A stretch of 64,000 nucleotides of DNA from Chitinophagaceae bacterium 26-R-25 (GCA_029906195.1 JARWSJ010000001.1:2976001-3040000), one strand, 5' to 3'; positions 8,307 to 17,505 are shown, counted from the first letter of the stretch. The notes: a model not told the origin generated them from the letters alone. Made by a program: numbers and translations.

Positions 8307-9995
8307 ATGCCTCTCCTTCAAATAAAAAATCTTGACGTTGAATTTACCAACAACGATGCCCCTACAAAGGCATTGCACGGGATTTCGTTTGAAGTGAATA
8401 AAGGTGAAATTGTGGCCGTGGTGGGAGAATCTGGTTCCGGTAAATCGGTAACGGCAATGTCGATCCTGCAGCTGCTTCCTTCTCCTCCGGCAAAATATAC
8501 GAGTGGCGAAATATTGTTTAGTGATGATGATGAAAAGACGGTCAATCTGTTAAATCTGTCGGAAAAAGAATTACGAAGCATTCGTGGCAACAAGACCTCC
8601 ATGATCTTCCAGGAGCCAATGACGTCTTTAAATCCGGTGTTTTCATGCGGGCAACAAGTTGCTGAAGCAATACAACTACACGATAGAGTTTCAAAAAAAG
8701 AAGCGCTGCAAAGAACTGTTGCATTATTCAAACAGGTTCAACTTCCCGATCCTGAAAAAATAATCAGTCGTTACCCTTTTCAACTAAGCGGTGGGCAAAA
8801 GCAACGCGTGATGATTGCAATGGCAATGAGTTGCAACCCTTCCTTACTAATTGCCGACGAACCTACAACCGCGCTTGATGTTACTGTTCAAAAAAGAATA
8901 CTGCAACTCATCAAAGAACTGCAACAACAAAACAACATGGGTGTGATTTTCATTACCCATGATCTTGGTGTTGTGGCAGAAATAGCGGACAAAGTTGTGG
9001 TGATGTACAAAGGAAAAATTGTTGAGCAGGGCCCAACCCAAACTGTTCTGAAATCGCCAAAACATCCCTACACGCGGGCATTGCTGCAATGCAGACCAGC
9101 CTTGCATCCCAAGGGTGAAAGACTTCCTGTTATCAGCGATTTTCTTGAGCCGAAACAACAGGCAAAACCACTTGTAAAAGCAGTTCCCGAACTGAAGAAA
9201 AATAGCGCCGAAGTCCTGTTAGAAGTTAAAGACCTAACTGTCAAATTTCCTTCTGTCAAGAACTTTTTTGGGAAAACGCTTGAATATAATACTGCTGTCA
9301 ACCATGTAAGTTTTGACATTTACAAAGGAGAAACGCTCGGCCTTGTGGGTGAATCGGGCTGCGGTAAAACGACTTTAGGCAGAACGCTCCTACGCCTGCA
9401 GGATGCGCAGGAAGGCAAAATTATTTTTGAAGGAAAGGACCTTCTCTCCATTGATAAAAATGAATTAAGAACCAGGCGCAAAGATTTTCAAATTGTTTTC
9501 CAGGACCCATATTCTTCTTTAAATCCGAGAAAAACGGCTGGACGGGCCATTGTAGAACCATTGCAGGTTCATGAAGTACTCACTTCTACCAGTAAACGAA
9601 AAGAACTTGCTATGGAGCTGCTTGGCAAGGTAAATCTTCAGCCCGAGCATTTTTATCGTTATCCCCATGAGTTTAGCGGCGGCCAGCGCCAGCGGATCGG
9701 TATTGCCAGGGCCTTGGCACTCAATCCCGGCTTTATCGTTTTTGATGAGTCGGTAAGCGCATTGGACGTCAGCGTACAGGCCCAGGTACTGAATTTATTG
9801 ACGGACTTAAAGAATGAATTCAATTTTACGGCCATTTTTATATCACACGATCTTTCCGTGGTAAAATACATCAGTGACCGCATCATGGTTATGCGAAAAG
9901 GGAAAATAGAAGAGATCGGCTATGCGGAAGCAGTATACAACAATCCTCAAAGCGCATACACATCACAGCTTTTAAGCGCTATTCCCGCAGGTTAG
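8307..9995 (+). CDS. peptide-type ABC transporter, fused double ATPase
   Basis: A 562-residue protein with two complete ABC ATPase domains, as in a DppD-DppF fusion (GsiA/YejF-like). Domain one has Walker A GESGSGKS near residue 40, signature LSGGQKQR near 159 and Walker B LLIADEPT. Domain two has GESGCGKT near 348, signature FSGGQRQR near 455 and [11 protein letters not shown]. Each domain ends with the oligopeptide-type C-terminal extension (HPYTRALL, and QSAYTSQLL). It would energise uptake of peptides or similar solutes, but the permease and binding-protein genes are not adjacent. Confidence 0.92.
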   Translation: MPLLQIKNLDVEFTNNDAPTKALHGISFEVNKGEIVAVVGESGSGKSVTAMSILQLLPSPPAKYTSGEILFSDDDEKTVNLLNLSEKELRSIRGNKTSMIFQEPMTSLNPVFSCGQQVAEAIQLHDRVSKKEALQRTVALFKQVQLPDPEKIISRYPFQLSGGQKQRVMIAMAMSCNPSLLIADEPTTALDVTVQKRILQLIKELQQQNNMGVIFITHDLGVVAEIADKVVVMYKGKIVEQGPTQTVLKSPKHPYTRALLQCRPALHPKGERLPVISDFLEPKQQAKPLVKAVPELKKNSAEVLLEVKDLTVKFPSVKNFFGKTLEYNTAVNHVSFDIYKGETLGLVGESGCGKTTLGRTLLRLQDAQEGKIIFEGKDLLSIDKNELRTRRKDFQIVFQDPYSSLNPRKTAGRAIVEPLQVHEVLTSTSKRKELAMELLGKVNLQPEHFYRYPHEFSGGQRQRIGIARALALNPGFIVFDESVSALDVSVQAQVLNLLTDLKNEFNFTAIFISHDLSVVKYISDRIMVMRKGKIEEIGYAEAVYNNPQSAYTSQLLSAIPAG

Positions 9996-10147
9996 CCCTT
10001 GTGGAAATAAAATGAGAGTGGTAGAAACCACCCTCGTAACACATGAGAAAACAATAACTGCCTTGAGATTTACTTTCTGTGCCCGACAGTTGACCAGAAA
10101 TATTGTGCAAAATTATTACATAATACGCATTCAAAATCAATCAAAGA

Positions 10148-10795
10148 TTAATAAATAGAAAAATGTTTTTGCATAACACCGAGTAGAACGGTATTTATGT
10201 CATCGTTTCTATAATTATACCTGAACTCACATTCTTTAACGTGCAGATAAAGCATATTCTTGTGCAAACCGCGAAACTTTACCATTCTATTTTTGGTATC
10301 ATTCCAAAAACAGAAGATGTCATCTTCAGCCACATCGCTGCTGTTCTGAATGTTAAACAACTTCCAGTTTTTGAAATCGGCCACCGCATGGTAGTTATGC
10401 AGCTTGTACTGGTCGAGATTGTGGTCACTTACAGTTTGTCCATTGCCATTTTCGGATTTTTCTTTCCTTTCTAATGAGCTGGCAAAAACTTTCCCATTGT
10501 GCCAATGAAAACCATAGAGCGTTTGGTGTCTCTCTGGTCCATTTTCATAGTCGTTGCTTTGCTTTTTCAGGTAAACAACGGAATGGTTTTTTGAATAATT
10601 GGAAGTTGGGTTCTTCTCCTCACAATGCCTGGCTATGCGCAGACGGATGGTTCTGAAATAATTGTTGACGGTAACCCTACTTACTCCTGTGAGGTTTGCT
10701 ATCTGTGTAGCAGTGAGGTCTTCAGAAAAATAACGCAGGATATCCTGGCTTTTTCCTTCAGATAAGTGGGCACCCTTTAGCATACTGTTCTTCAT
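10148..10795 (-). CDS. IS1595-type transposase-derived protein, catalytic core lost
   Basis: A 215-residue intact reading frame. Residues about 10-55 match the IS1595 N-terminal helix-turn-helix (LTATQIANLTGVSRVTVNNY, then RIARHCEEKNP). The C-terminus FRGLHKNMLYLHVKECEFRY also matches the end of IS1595 transposases. In between, the DESYFG box with the first catalytic Asp is replaced by an unrelated stretch, TDGW is not recognisable, and the usual IESFW is DDIFCFW. No terminal inverted repeats or target duplication are visible. An uninterrupted frame without the DDE residues suggests a domesticated DNA-binding protein, though slow decay is possible. Confidence 0.7.
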   Translation of the reverse strand: MKNSMLKGAHLSEGKSQDILRYFSEDLTATQIANLTGVSRVTVNNYFRTIRLRIARHCEEKNPTSNYSKNHSVVYLKKQSNDYENGPERHQTLYGFHWHNGKVFASSLERKEKSENGNGQTVSDHNLDQYKLHNYHAVADFKNWKLFNIQNSSDVAEDDIFCFWNDTKNRMVKFRGLHKNMLYLHVKECEFRYNYRNDDINTVLLGVMQKHFSIY

Positions 10796-11048
10796 TTCCG
10801 GGTAGTTCAGGTGTGTGTTTTACGAAAAATTTCGCATTCAAATTTTTTACTAATTCACTGCAGCGAAAACATAAAATACATCAGCGGATTATTTTATGGG
10901 TTGAGTGAACATACAAGATCATTTTCTTATATATGACGCAATGAATTAAAAAATGTTACATCAGACCTTGACAAGGATCAAGTCCAAAACGTTGGATGGC
11001 AATAAAGAAATAATTGAGGATTTTTTTGAGGATGAGCGGCAAGAAAAA
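10796..11048. other. intergenic region upstream of the transposase-derived gene
   Basis: AT-rich spacer with no gene seen. It must contain the promoter of the minus-strand gene at 10148-10795. No clear -7 box was identified. Confidence 0.3.
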
Positions 11049-11176
11049 GTGGAGAGTTGAGAATTGAAAGTTGAGAGTTATAGATTCTTGTGCTTTGGTA
11101 TTGTTAGTCGCTGGTGGCGAGTGGTTAAAGTCTCGCTCACTCTCAACTCCCCACTCTCAATTCTCAATTCTCAATT
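11049..11176. repeat. heptad-word inverted repeat
   Basis: The left arm at 11049-11080 (GAGTTGA GAATTGA words) and right arm at 11139-11176 (ACTCTCA ATTCTCA words) are complementary in word order with several mismatches. It is related to the GTTGAAA family at 7322 and 22369. Confidence 0.7.
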
Positions 11177-11184
11177 ATGCACAC

Positions 11185-11217
11185 AAAAAAGGCAAACGTT
11201 CCGTTGGAGCGTTTGCC
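11185..11217 (-). terminator. intrinsic terminator of the FAH-family gene
   Basis: On the minus strand GGCAAACG pairs with CGTTTGCC around a short loop, followed by six T. It lies 23 bases past the stop codon of the gene at 11240-11857. Confidence 0.85.
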
Positions 11218-11239
11218 TTGCTAAAAAAATAAAAAACCA

Positions 11240-11857
11240 CTATTTCACATCGAGTTGAAACATGCTTTCATTTTCGAGGAATCCCTCCAACTCATCTCCC
11301 ACAACCAGTTCCCCTACTCCAGCCGGCGTACCGGTAAAGATGAGATCGCCGATGTTTATGGAGAAATAATTAGAGATATAAGCCACGACTTTATCAAAAT
11401 TGTTGATCATCAGCCCGGAGTTGCCTTGTTGGACAACCTCCCCGTTTTTCTTCAATGAAAAATTGATATCTTTCTTACTCTTGATATTTGTAAATGGTAT
11501 CCATTTGCCAATAGCAGCGGAATTATCCCAGGCTTTTGCCTTTTCCCATGGCAGCCCCTTTTCTTTTAATTCGGTCTGGATATCACGGGCAGTAAAATCA
11601 ATACCTACAGTTACAGCGTCGTAGTATTTGCTGGCAAATCTTTCCTGAATGTATTTACCGTTCTTATTTATTCTTAAAACAAGCTCGCATTCGTAATGTA
11701 GTTCATTGGTAAATTCAGGGTAATAGAAAGGAGTATGCGCCTGCAATAAGGCACTTTTGGGCTTCATAAATATTACTGGCTCGTCTGGAACTTCATTTCC
11801 CAACTCCTGGGCATGCGCTACATAGTTACGGCCAACACAGAATATTTTCATATTCAA
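11240..11857 (-). CDS. fumarylacetoacetate hydrolase family protein
   Basis: A 205-residue protein of the FAH superfamily, whose members cleave C-C bonds in acylpyruvate-type substrates or decarboxylate oxaloacetate. The core metal ligands are visible: Glu-x-Glu in HYECELVLR and Asp in GIDFTARDIQ. The C-terminal GDLIFTGTPAGVGELVVGD is the usual active-site loop. The short single-domain length fits the FAHD1-like acylpyruvase group more than the two-domain fumarylacetoacetase. The start reads ATG AAT ATG, so translation may begin at 11857 or 11851. An intrinsic terminator follows. Confidence 0.88.
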   Translation of the reverse strand: MNMKIFCVGRNYVAHAQELGNEVPDEPVIFMKPKSALLQAHTPFYYPEFTNELHYECELVLRINKNGKYIQERFASKYYDAVTVGIDFTARDIQTELKEKGLPWEKAKAWDNSAAIGKWIPFTNIKSKKDINFSLKKNGEVVQQGNSGLMINNFDKVVAYISNYFSINIGDLIFTGTPAGVGELVVGDELEGFLENESMFQLDVK

Positions 11858-11970
11858 TAAAACGGTTTAATGATTTAATAATCATGTTTAAAAAGGGGCT
11901 AACCCCCGCGGTTAATATCTCGGATATTGAATAGAAAAGTATCGCGAAAATAAAGATTCGCTTTTACATC

Positions 11971-12549
11971 TCATAATGAGAAGGTGAGTTTGTTATAAAG
12001 ATTCATTGTCTGCTCGATGCCCACTTGTGAATAAGTTTCAATTAGTTCTACGCAACTGTTCACTTTTTTTACCACCAATGGCCACTCATCGGAAGTCCAT
12101 TTTCCCAATACAAAATCAACCTGGCGTCCTTTGGGGAAATTATTACCTATTCCGAAACGAAGCTTTGGAAAATTGTCCGTACCCAAATGTTCCTGGATGC
12201 TTTTCAAACCGTTATGACCGGCGTCGCTTCCGCCTCTGCGCAATCTGATTTTGTCAAGTGGCAATGCCAGATCATCTACAATCACCAATATATTCTCAAT
12301 TCCTATCTTTTCCTTATCCATCCAGTATTTTACCGTTTTACCACTAAGGTTCATGTAAGTGGTGGGCTTAACACAAATGAATATTTTTCCTTTCCATCTT
12401 ATTTCAGAAACATCTGCAAGGCGATCCGGGTTAAAAGATGCCGCATGCTTGCCGGCAAACGTGTCCAACACATCGAAGCCAATATTGTGCCGCGTGAGCT
12501 CATATTCAGCTCCTATATTACCTAACCCAATTAGGAGAAATTTGTTCAT
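11971..12549 (-). CDS. pth: peptidyl-tRNA hydrolase
   Basis: A 192-residue protein that frees tRNAs from peptidyl-tRNA that dropped off the ribosome. The N-terminus FLLIGLGNIGAEYELTRHNI contains the catalytic His at about residue 21; KPTTYMNLSG, the catalytic Asp in DDLALP and GGSDAGHNGLKS complete the family signature. It follows rplY and prs on the same strand, a gene order common in bacteria, although an intrinsic terminator after rplY at 12677-12704 would limit read-through. Confidence 0.95.
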   Translation of the reverse strand: MNKFLLIGLGNIGAEYELTRHNIGFDVLDTFAGKHAASFNPDRLADVSEIRWKGKIFICVKPTTYMNLSGKTVKYWMDKEKIGIENILVIVDDLALPLDKIRLRRGGSDAGHNGLKSIQEHLGTDNFPKLRFGIGNNFPKGRQVDFVLGKWTSDEWPLVVKKVNSCVELIETYSQVGIEQTMNLYNKLTFSL

Positions 12550-12560
12550 TTGGAATCAAA

Positions 12561-12659
12561 ATTTGATACTTGATATCTGAAATCTGACAAATTCTAGCCG
12601 TAAGACTAATGGAAGGGGCTTACAGTTAATAACTTCAAATCTCAAACTTCAAATCTCAG
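12561..12659. repeat. heptad-word arrays, weakly inverted
   Basis: Words such as ACTTGAT ATCTGAA at 12561-12589 face ACTTCAA ATCTCAA words at 12632-12659. Period seven is clear in each, but complementarity between the arms is weaker than elsewhere. It lies between rplY and pth. Confidence 0.6.
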
Positions 12660-12676
12660 ATATTATATTTCTAATG

Positions 12677-12704
12677 AAAAAGCCCGGTTGCAAATAACCG
12701 GGCT
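12677..12704 (-). terminator. intrinsic terminator after rplY
   Basis: On the minus strand AGCCCGGTT pairs with AACCGGGCT around a short loop and is followed by TTTTTC. It lies 19 bases beyond the rplY stop codon. Confidence 0.85.
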
Positions 12705-12722
12705 CTATTGAAATGAAATTAT

Positions 12723-13304
12723 TTATTTCTTTCCTTTTTCCGCACTTTCTTCTTGTTTCAACTGACGAGTCATAACAATTGAAGCGATAGGAATACGTGG
12801 AGAGTTCATAAATTCGTAGTTCTCAGCCTTAACATCTTCTACACGGATGTTTTCGTTAAGTTCCAGGTTAGTGATATCTACCGTAATATTTTCTTTCAAA
12901 TATTTAGGGTAAGTTTTCACTTTCAAAGATTTCATTTTCACAACGAATTTACCACCGGCTTTAACACCTGCAGCAGCTCCTGTAAATTCTAGAGGCAAAG
13001 TTGCTACTACTTTTTTGTCTTCTACCAGTTCCATAAGGTCGATGTGGATCAATAGGTCTGATACTTTGTCAAATTGCAAATCTTTCAAAATGCATTTGTA
13101 AACATTGCCATCAATTTTTACTTCAGCGATCAAGAATTCGCCTGTGTAAACTAGACCTTTAAGTGCAGTCGCCGGAGCAGAGAAACTAATCTCTTTCGCA
13201 CCCCCGTAAATTACACCTGGCACTTTTTCCTCAGAGCGAAGTTGGCGGGTGGCTTTTTTGCCAATGTCGGTCCTGAGTTGTCCTTCGATTGTAATTGTCT
13301 TCAT
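12723..13304 (-). CDS. rplY: 50S ribosomal protein L25 (Ctc form)
   Basis: A 193-residue protein with the L25 N-terminal domain (RTDIGKKATRQLRSEEKVPG, then VIYGG) that binds 5S rRNA, followed by the C-terminal beta domain of the longer CTC/TL5 type. A Lys/Glu-rich tail ends the protein. It begins 20 bases after the prs stop on the same strand, so the two form a transcription unit closed by the terminator at 12677-12704. Confidence 0.93.
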   Translation of the reverse strand: MKTITIEGQLRTDIGKKATRQLRSEEKVPGVIYGGAKEISFSAPATALKGLVYTGEFLIAEVKIDGNVYKCILKDLQFDKVSDLLIHIDLMELVEDKKVVATLPLEFTGAAAGVKAGGKFVVKMKSLKVKTYPKYLKENITVDITNLELNENIRVEDVKAENYEFMNSPRIPIASIVMTRQLKQEESAEKGKK

Positions 13305-13324
13305 TTTTATTTTGTTTTAAATTT

Positions 13325-14275
13325 CTACTTGTTCCTTCTTTGCGAATGGATGAACAGACTGGTGATACTTTGGTGCTCAAAAGCATTCCTGATCGCTACC
13401 GCAAACAAATTTGCAACTGACAACACCTTGATTTTATCTATTTGCTGTTTTACCGGTATGGTATCACAAACCACCATTTCATCCAACACACTGTTTTGAA
13501 TGTTTTCATATGCTTTACCACTGAAAACAGGGTGTGTACAAAGAGCTCTTACGCTTCTGGCGCCTTTATCCATCAACAATCCGGCACTTTTTGTAAGCGT
13601 GCCGCCTGTATCACAAATATCATCTATCAACACTACGTTCCTGTCTGTCACATCTCCTATCACCACCATGCTTGCTATCTCATTTGCGCGTTTACGGTGT
13701 TTGTCGCAAATCACCATTTCCGCGTTAAAATAGCTGGCAATTTCCCTGATCCTGTTGGCGCTACCCACGTCAGGGGCCGCAAAGGTAAGGTTTTCAAGAT
13801 TTAGTTGCTCTATATATGGGATAAAAATTGCAGAACTGTCAAGGTGATCCACGGGAATATCGAAGTAACCCTGGATCTGCGGAGCGTGTAAATCCATGGT
13901 AATCACGCGGTCGGCACCTGCTGCGGTGAGCATATTGGCCACCAGTTTGGACCCAATTGCCACGCGGGGTTTATCTTTTCTATCCTGTCTTGCATACCCG
14001 TAGTACGGCATGACTGCAATTACTTTCTCTGCCGAAGCTCTCCTGGCTGCATCAATCATTAACAAAAGTTCCATTATGTTATCTGTTGGCGCACAAGTAC
14101 TTTGCACCAAAAAGACAACATCGCCGCGAATACTTTCATTAAAAATCGGCTGAATTTCGCCATCGCTGAACTTCTGGATGGTTATTTTTCCCAAGGGGGC
14201 GCCGAATTTCTCTGCAATTTTTTCAGCCAGGTATTGCGAACCTGTTCCGGAAAATATCTTAGCTGAACTCTGCAT
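13325..14275 (-). CDS. prs: ribose-phosphate pyrophosphokinase
   Basis: A 316-residue protein making PRPP from ribose 5-phosphate and ATP for nucleotide, His and Trp synthesis. Visible motifs are FSDGEIQ near residue 38, YYGYARQDRKD with the catalytic loop, the metal-binding DLHAPQIQGYFDIPVDHL, and the PRPP loop VVLIDDICDTGGTL. The length equals the usual family length. A promoter candidate lies at 14297-14324; rplY follows after 20 bases. Confidence 0.96.
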   Translation of the reverse strand: MQSSAKIFSGTGSQYLAEKIAEKFGAPLGKITIQKFSDGEIQPIFNESIRGDVVFLVQSTCAPTDNIMELLLMIDAARRASAEKVIAVMPYYGYARQDRKDKPRVAIGSKLVANMLTAAGADRVITMDLHAPQIQGYFDIPVDHLDSSAIFIPYIEQLNLENLTFAAPDVGSANRIREIASYFNAEMVICDKHRKRANEIASMVVIGDVTDRNVVLIDDICDTGGTLTKSAGLLMDKGARSVRALCTHPVFSGKAYENIQNSVLDEMVVCDTIPVKQQIDKIKVLSVANLFAVAIRNAFEHQSITSLFIHSQRRNK

Positions 14276-14296
14276 ATGGGGAATAAATTGATGCGA

Positions 14297-14324
14297 CGAA
14301 GATAAAAACTTAGCAGAGAATCAA
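14297..14324 (-). promoter_or_regulatory. candidate prs promoter
   Basis: On the minus strand TTG at 14324-14322 is followed after 17 bases by TATCTTCG (14304-14297), one base from the -7 consensus TAnnTTTG. It lies 22 bases before the prs ATG. Confidence 0.5.
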
Positions 14325-14388
14325 CGAACTAAAAGCGGGGAATTAGAAATTAAAATTGAGTTTGCGCAGAAAACTGCATTTGTTGTGG

Positions 14389-14440
14389 AAAAAAATTTCC
14401 CTTTGAAACGCAATCTTTAAAGGACGCTTCCAAAGGGAAA
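14389..14440 (-). terminator. intrinsic terminator after the 59-residue membrane protein gene
   Basis: TTTCCCTTTG (14396-14405) pairs perfectly with CAAAGGGAAA (14431-14440). On the minus strand a run of T follows the stem, 46 bases beyond the small gene's stop. Confidence 0.75.
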
Positions 14441-14486
14441 ATAAAATTTGTGTGTAAAAACTTAAAAACCTGATCAATTGGTTTAA

Positions 14487-14666
14487 CTATTTCACAGACG
14501 CCAGAGCCTGCGTCTCAGTTGCTTTTACATTTGTTGATTTTGAATTAAATGCATAGAAAATTGAGGAGCAAACAAAAATTGAGAAAAAAAGCGCTACAAG
14601 GTAAATGCCTGCGCAGAAGAATAGGGACTGCATTCCCCCTAATTGGTTTACATTTTTACTTTTCAT
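14487..14666 (-). CDS. 59-residue single-helix membrane protein, unknown function
   Basis: A minus-strand frame from ATG 14666 to TAG 14487. The protein begins MKSKNVNQLGGMQS, then has one strongly hydrophobic helix of about 25 residues (LFFCAGIYLVALFFSIFVCS), and ends in a Ser/Thr/Ala-rich tail. A perfect 10-bp terminator stem with a T-run follows its stop, which supports a real transcript ending before prs. It diverges from radC. I recognise no family; the length, single helix and own terminator suggest a small envelope protein. Confidence 0.55.
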   Translation of the reverse strand: MKSKNVNQLGGMQSLFFCAGIYLVALFFSIFVCSSIFYAFNSKSTNVKATETQALASVK

Positions 14667-14779
14667 GGATGTTGAATTTAGCTTGTTCTAAGGATGTTGA
14701 ATTGGAACCTAACGTTTTCCGAAAACTGTTATAGTTACGTTAACGTTTGTGATTCAAATTTATTACCTAAAATTGTTCG

Positions 14780-15472
14780 ATGCAAGAGAAAAAGTACTCG
14801 ATAAAAGACTGGGCAGATGATGATAAACCCCGCGAAAAATTACGATCAAAAGGCGCAAATTCACTAAGCAACGCTGAACTTCTTGCAATACTTATCCGCG
14901 ATGGAGACACCAAAAAAAATGCGATAGAGCTGGGACAAGAGCTCTTGAAGATGGCAGATGACGATTTAATTAAGCTTGGTAAACTTACGATCAAGGATTA
15001 CATGACCGTTAGGGGTATAGGTGAAGCAAAAGCTGTTATCATTGCAGCAGCGATGGAGTTGGGTCGTAGACGGGAAGGGGCTTCCTTTCTGGAAAAACCC
15101 ATTGTTAAAAACAGTAAAGGTGTTGCCACCTTTTGCAGAAGTCTTTTAAGAGACATGAGGCAGGAGGCATTCCTGGTTCTTTTTCTCAGCCAATCTAACA
15201 AAGTTTACCGCCATGAAGTTGTAAGTATTGGTGGTATTACCAGCACGGTTGTTGATGTCCGCATTATTATAAAAAAGGCGCTTGAGGAAAATGCCGTTTC
15301 TCTAATTGTTTGCCACAATCACCCTTCGGGTAGCCTGAAACCGAGCAAAGCCGATGAATTAATGACAATCAAAATAAAAGAAGCTGCCGCTTTTTTTGAT
15401 ATCAAACTCCTCGATCATCTTATTGTAAGCGAGGATGGGTATTATAGTTTTGCGGATGACGGAAGACTTTGA
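14780..15472 (+). CDS. radC: RadC/JAB-domain protein
   Basis: A 230-residue protein. The N-terminal helix-hairpin-helix region (GANSLSNAELLAILIRDG, then YMTVRGIGEAKA) precedes the RadC JAB domain with the MPN+ metal motif CHNHPSGSLKPSKAD; the first His is near residue 178. The family is named for DNA repair, but its biochemical role is uncertain and the earlier E. coli radC phenotype has been reassigned. It ends at a composite inverted repeat and hairpin shared with the convergent gene at 15611. Confidence 0.92.
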   Translation: MQEKKYSIKDWADDDKPREKLRSKGANSLSNAELLAILIRDGDTKKNAIELGQELLKMADDDLIKLGKLTIKDYMTVRGIGEAKAVIIAAAMELGRRREGASFLEKPIVKNSKGVATFCRSLLRDMRQEAFLVLFLSQSNKVYRHEVVSIGGITSTVVDVRIIIKKALEENAVSLIVCHNHPSGSLKPSKADELMTIKIKEAAAFFDIKLLDHLIVSEDGYYSFADDGRL

Positions 15473-15475
15473 GCG

Positions 15476-15613
15476 CAATTAATAATTAATAATGAATAAT
15501 TAATAGACGTAGCAGTATAAGGCAAATTATGCTTTCCTCTGTTCAAAAATTAGCAGGGCCGCATTCAATGAAGAATGCGGCCCTATTAATTATTCATTAT
15601 TAATTGTTAATTA
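15476..15613. repeat. heptad-word inverted repeat around a GC hairpin
   Basis: AATTAAT AATGAAT words at 15476-15505 pair with 15584-15613; 22 bases match perfectly. The right arm reaches into the stop codon of the convergent gene at 15611. Confidence 0.85.
15555..15584. terminator. bidirectional terminator hairpin between convergent genes
   Basis: A perfect 12-bp stem (AGGGCCGCATTC with its complement) around the loop AATGAA lies in the middle of the spacer between radC and the gene at 15611, nested in the word arrays. Confidence 0.75.
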
Positions 15614-16003
15614 CTTCTTCTCTTCTATTGTCATATCCGGAAACAACGCCGCTACCATCATAAAAATTGAGAAAATGGCAACGAGAAACAGTCCGATCTT
15701 TTTTGTAGGGCAATCACCCGCCGCGCAGGCAGGGATGATGATGAAGTTACGGGCGGTCCAGGCGAGGTTAAAGGCGCACACGAAAATGTTGGTACGCTTT
15801 GCCCATACGCGTTGGATCAAAAATAGAAATATGGCCAATACACTTACGATAATGTTCATCAGGCCGGGTTTTCCAAAGTTGGTACCTGGTGCGTCGATGC
15901 CGGTTACTGTGCTATTGATGGGCTCAATATAAACCCATGGCAGCAAACAAGACCCGATAACCAATAATGCCATTGCAACGCCCACCCATTTGGAAAACTT
16001 CAT
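15611..16003 (-). CDS. four-helix membrane protein, unknown function
   Basis: A 130-residue protein with four predicted membrane helices: about 8-26 (VAMALLVIGSCLLPWVYI), 49-65, 70-92 and 104-122. A conserved-looking CAAGDCPTKK loop follows the third helix, with two Cys that might pair. It resembles small uncharacterised membrane proteins of Bacteroidota; no function can be assigned. Confidence 0.7.
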   Translation of the reverse strand: MKFSKWVGVAMALLVIGSCLLPWVYIEPINSTVTGIDAPGTNFGKPGLMNIIVSVLAIFLFLIQRVWAKRTNIFVCAFNLAWTARNFIIIPACAAGDCPTKKIGLFLVAIFSIFMMVAALFPDMTIEEKK

Positions 16004-16037
16004 ATGCGATGTTTAAAGTTGCGCAAATATAGTTAAT

Positions 16038-16070
16038 GAGTTGAAAGTTGAGAATGGAGAATGGAGAGTT
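16038..16070. repeat. single heptad-word array
   Basis: A run of GAGTTGA AAGTTGA and GAATGGA GAATGGA words in exact period seven. No facing partner is seen nearby. It lies in the spacer shared by the divergent genes at 15611 and 16181. Confidence 0.65.
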
Positions 16071-16180
16071 ATGAGTTTGGGTCAAAACAGAAAAGCTATA
16101 GGTCAATTAATAATCCAATTAAACGTTTTACCACTAAATAGATACATTTAGGATAAATTGCAGCTTTTTTTGCAGAGAGT

Positions 16181-17320
16181 ATGAATAGACGCCTTCCAGC
16201 GCAGAGATATTACAGAATAGCAACCAGTGTATTTTTCTTTGTTCAGGGTATAACGTTTGCCAGTTGGGCAAACCGGATACCAACGATTAAAGGCATGCTG
16301 CAGTTGAACGATGCAAGCCTTGGGGCGTTGCTGTTTGCTTTGCCTGCGGGACAAATTTTTGGATTGCCTTTGGCCGGCTATCTGGTGAGCCGTTATGGAA
16401 GCCGGAAGATTTTGATTGCCGGCGCTATTTTGTACCCTGCTACGCTGATATTACTTGGTTTGGTTACCGCAGTCTGGCAACTGGCATTGGCGCTTGCCCT
16501 ATTTGGTTTCTTTGTAAACCTGATGAACATTTCGGTGAACACGCAGGCTGTAGGTATTGAAAAATTGTACAGAAGATCGATCATGGCTTCCTTTCACGGT
16601 TTGTGGAGCCTTGGGGGATTTATGGGCGGATTGGTGAGCACCTCCATGATCGCAAAAAATATTTCTCCTTTCATACACTTTGTAGTTATTTGGGCCTTTA
16701 CACTTTTATGCCTGATCGTGTTTTACAAATACCTGCTACGTCGCGATGAGAGCCACGAATCAAAACAGCCCATTTTCGTAAAGCCAGATAAATATATTCT
16801 TAATCTCGGCCTGATTGCGTTGGCGAGTATGGTGAGTGAAGGTGCCATGTTTGACTGGAGCGGAGTGTATTTCGAAAAGGTAGTGATGGCGCCGAAAGCA
16901 TTGATCACACTGGGCTACATAGCGTTCATGTCGACGATGGCCGGAGGAAGATTTACTGCGGACTACTTCGTAACGAAATTTGGGGTAAAAAATGTATTAC
17001 AAGCAAGTGGTGTCATCATTGCAATTGGGTTGCTTCTTTCTATTTTGTTTCCATACATAATTCCAGCAACGATTGGTTTTCTGATGGTAGGAATTGGCGT
17101 TTCATCGATTGTACCACTCGTATACGGACTTGCAGGAAGAAGCAAGACGATGAGGCCGGGTGTTGCGCTTGCTGCGGTGTCATCAATTGGTTTCTTAGGC
17201 TTTTTGTTTGGCCCGCCCTTTATTGGTTTTATTGCGCAGATGGCAAGTTTACGCTGGTCATTTGCTGTGATCGCGATACTTGGCTTGAGTACTACTTTTC
17301 TTTCGAGAAACATTAAATAA
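16181..17320 (+). CDS. MFS transporter (YbjJ-like)
   Basis: A 379-residue protein with about twelve membrane helices and the MFS signature after helix two (GYLVSRYGSRKILIAG). The N-terminus GITFASWANRIPTIKGML is typical of the YbjJ/FucP-like group of sugar or drug MFS permeases. The substrate cannot be read from sequence. GAGAG precedes the ATG, and TACATTTA at 16143-16150 resembles a -7 box, giving a leader of about 25 bases. Confidence 0.85.
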   Translation: MNRRLPAQRYYRIATSVFFFVQGITFASWANRIPTIKGMLQLNDASLGALLFALPAGQIFGLPLAGYLVSRYGSRKILIAGAILYPATLILLGLVTAVWQLALALALFGFFVNLMNISVNTQAVGIEKLYRRSIMASFHGLWSLGGFMGGLVSTSMIAKNISPFIHFVVIWAFTLLCLIVFYKYLLRRDESHESKQPIFVKPDKYILNLGLIALASMVSEGAMFDWSGVYFEKVVMAPKALITLGYIAFMSTMAGGRFTADYFVTKFGVKNVLQASGVIIAIGLLLSILFPYIIPATIGFLMVGIGVSSIVPLVYGLAGRSKTMRPGVALAAVSSIGFLGFLFGPPFIGFIAQMASLRWSFAVIAILGLSTTFLSRNIK

Positions 17321-17325
17321 GAGAA

Positions 17326-17452
17326 GGAACGCAGATTGTCATGATCGTCAAGATCTGTTAAGATTTTATTTGGAAATTTGAGATTGCAAAATTCCAATCA
17401 AGCCTAAATTTCAGATCATAAAAATCATGACAATCATGAAAATCTGCGTCCT
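17326..17452. repeat. inverted repeat of the GAACGCAGAT family
   Basis: The arms at 17326-17358 and 17412-17452 share GGAACGCAGAT and TCATGATnGTCA words. An inner hairpin TTGGAA...TTCCAA lies at 17370-17398. It separates the MFS gene from the LLM gene, which are in the same direction. Confidence 0.75.
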
Positions 17453-17505
17453 CCCTGCCCCACCTCTTCCATAGAACAATCATCTCTAATTTTTAAAAAG
17501 TGGAC

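Noticed and set aside
10148-10795. Active IS1595-family insertion sequence
   Set aside because: Catalytic motifs are missing and no terminal inverted repeats or target duplication can be seen.
14549-14734. 61-codon plus-strand frame
   Set aside because: Antisense to the 59-residue membrane protein, highly basic with no recognisable pattern; the minus-strand frame has a terminator and a clear helix.
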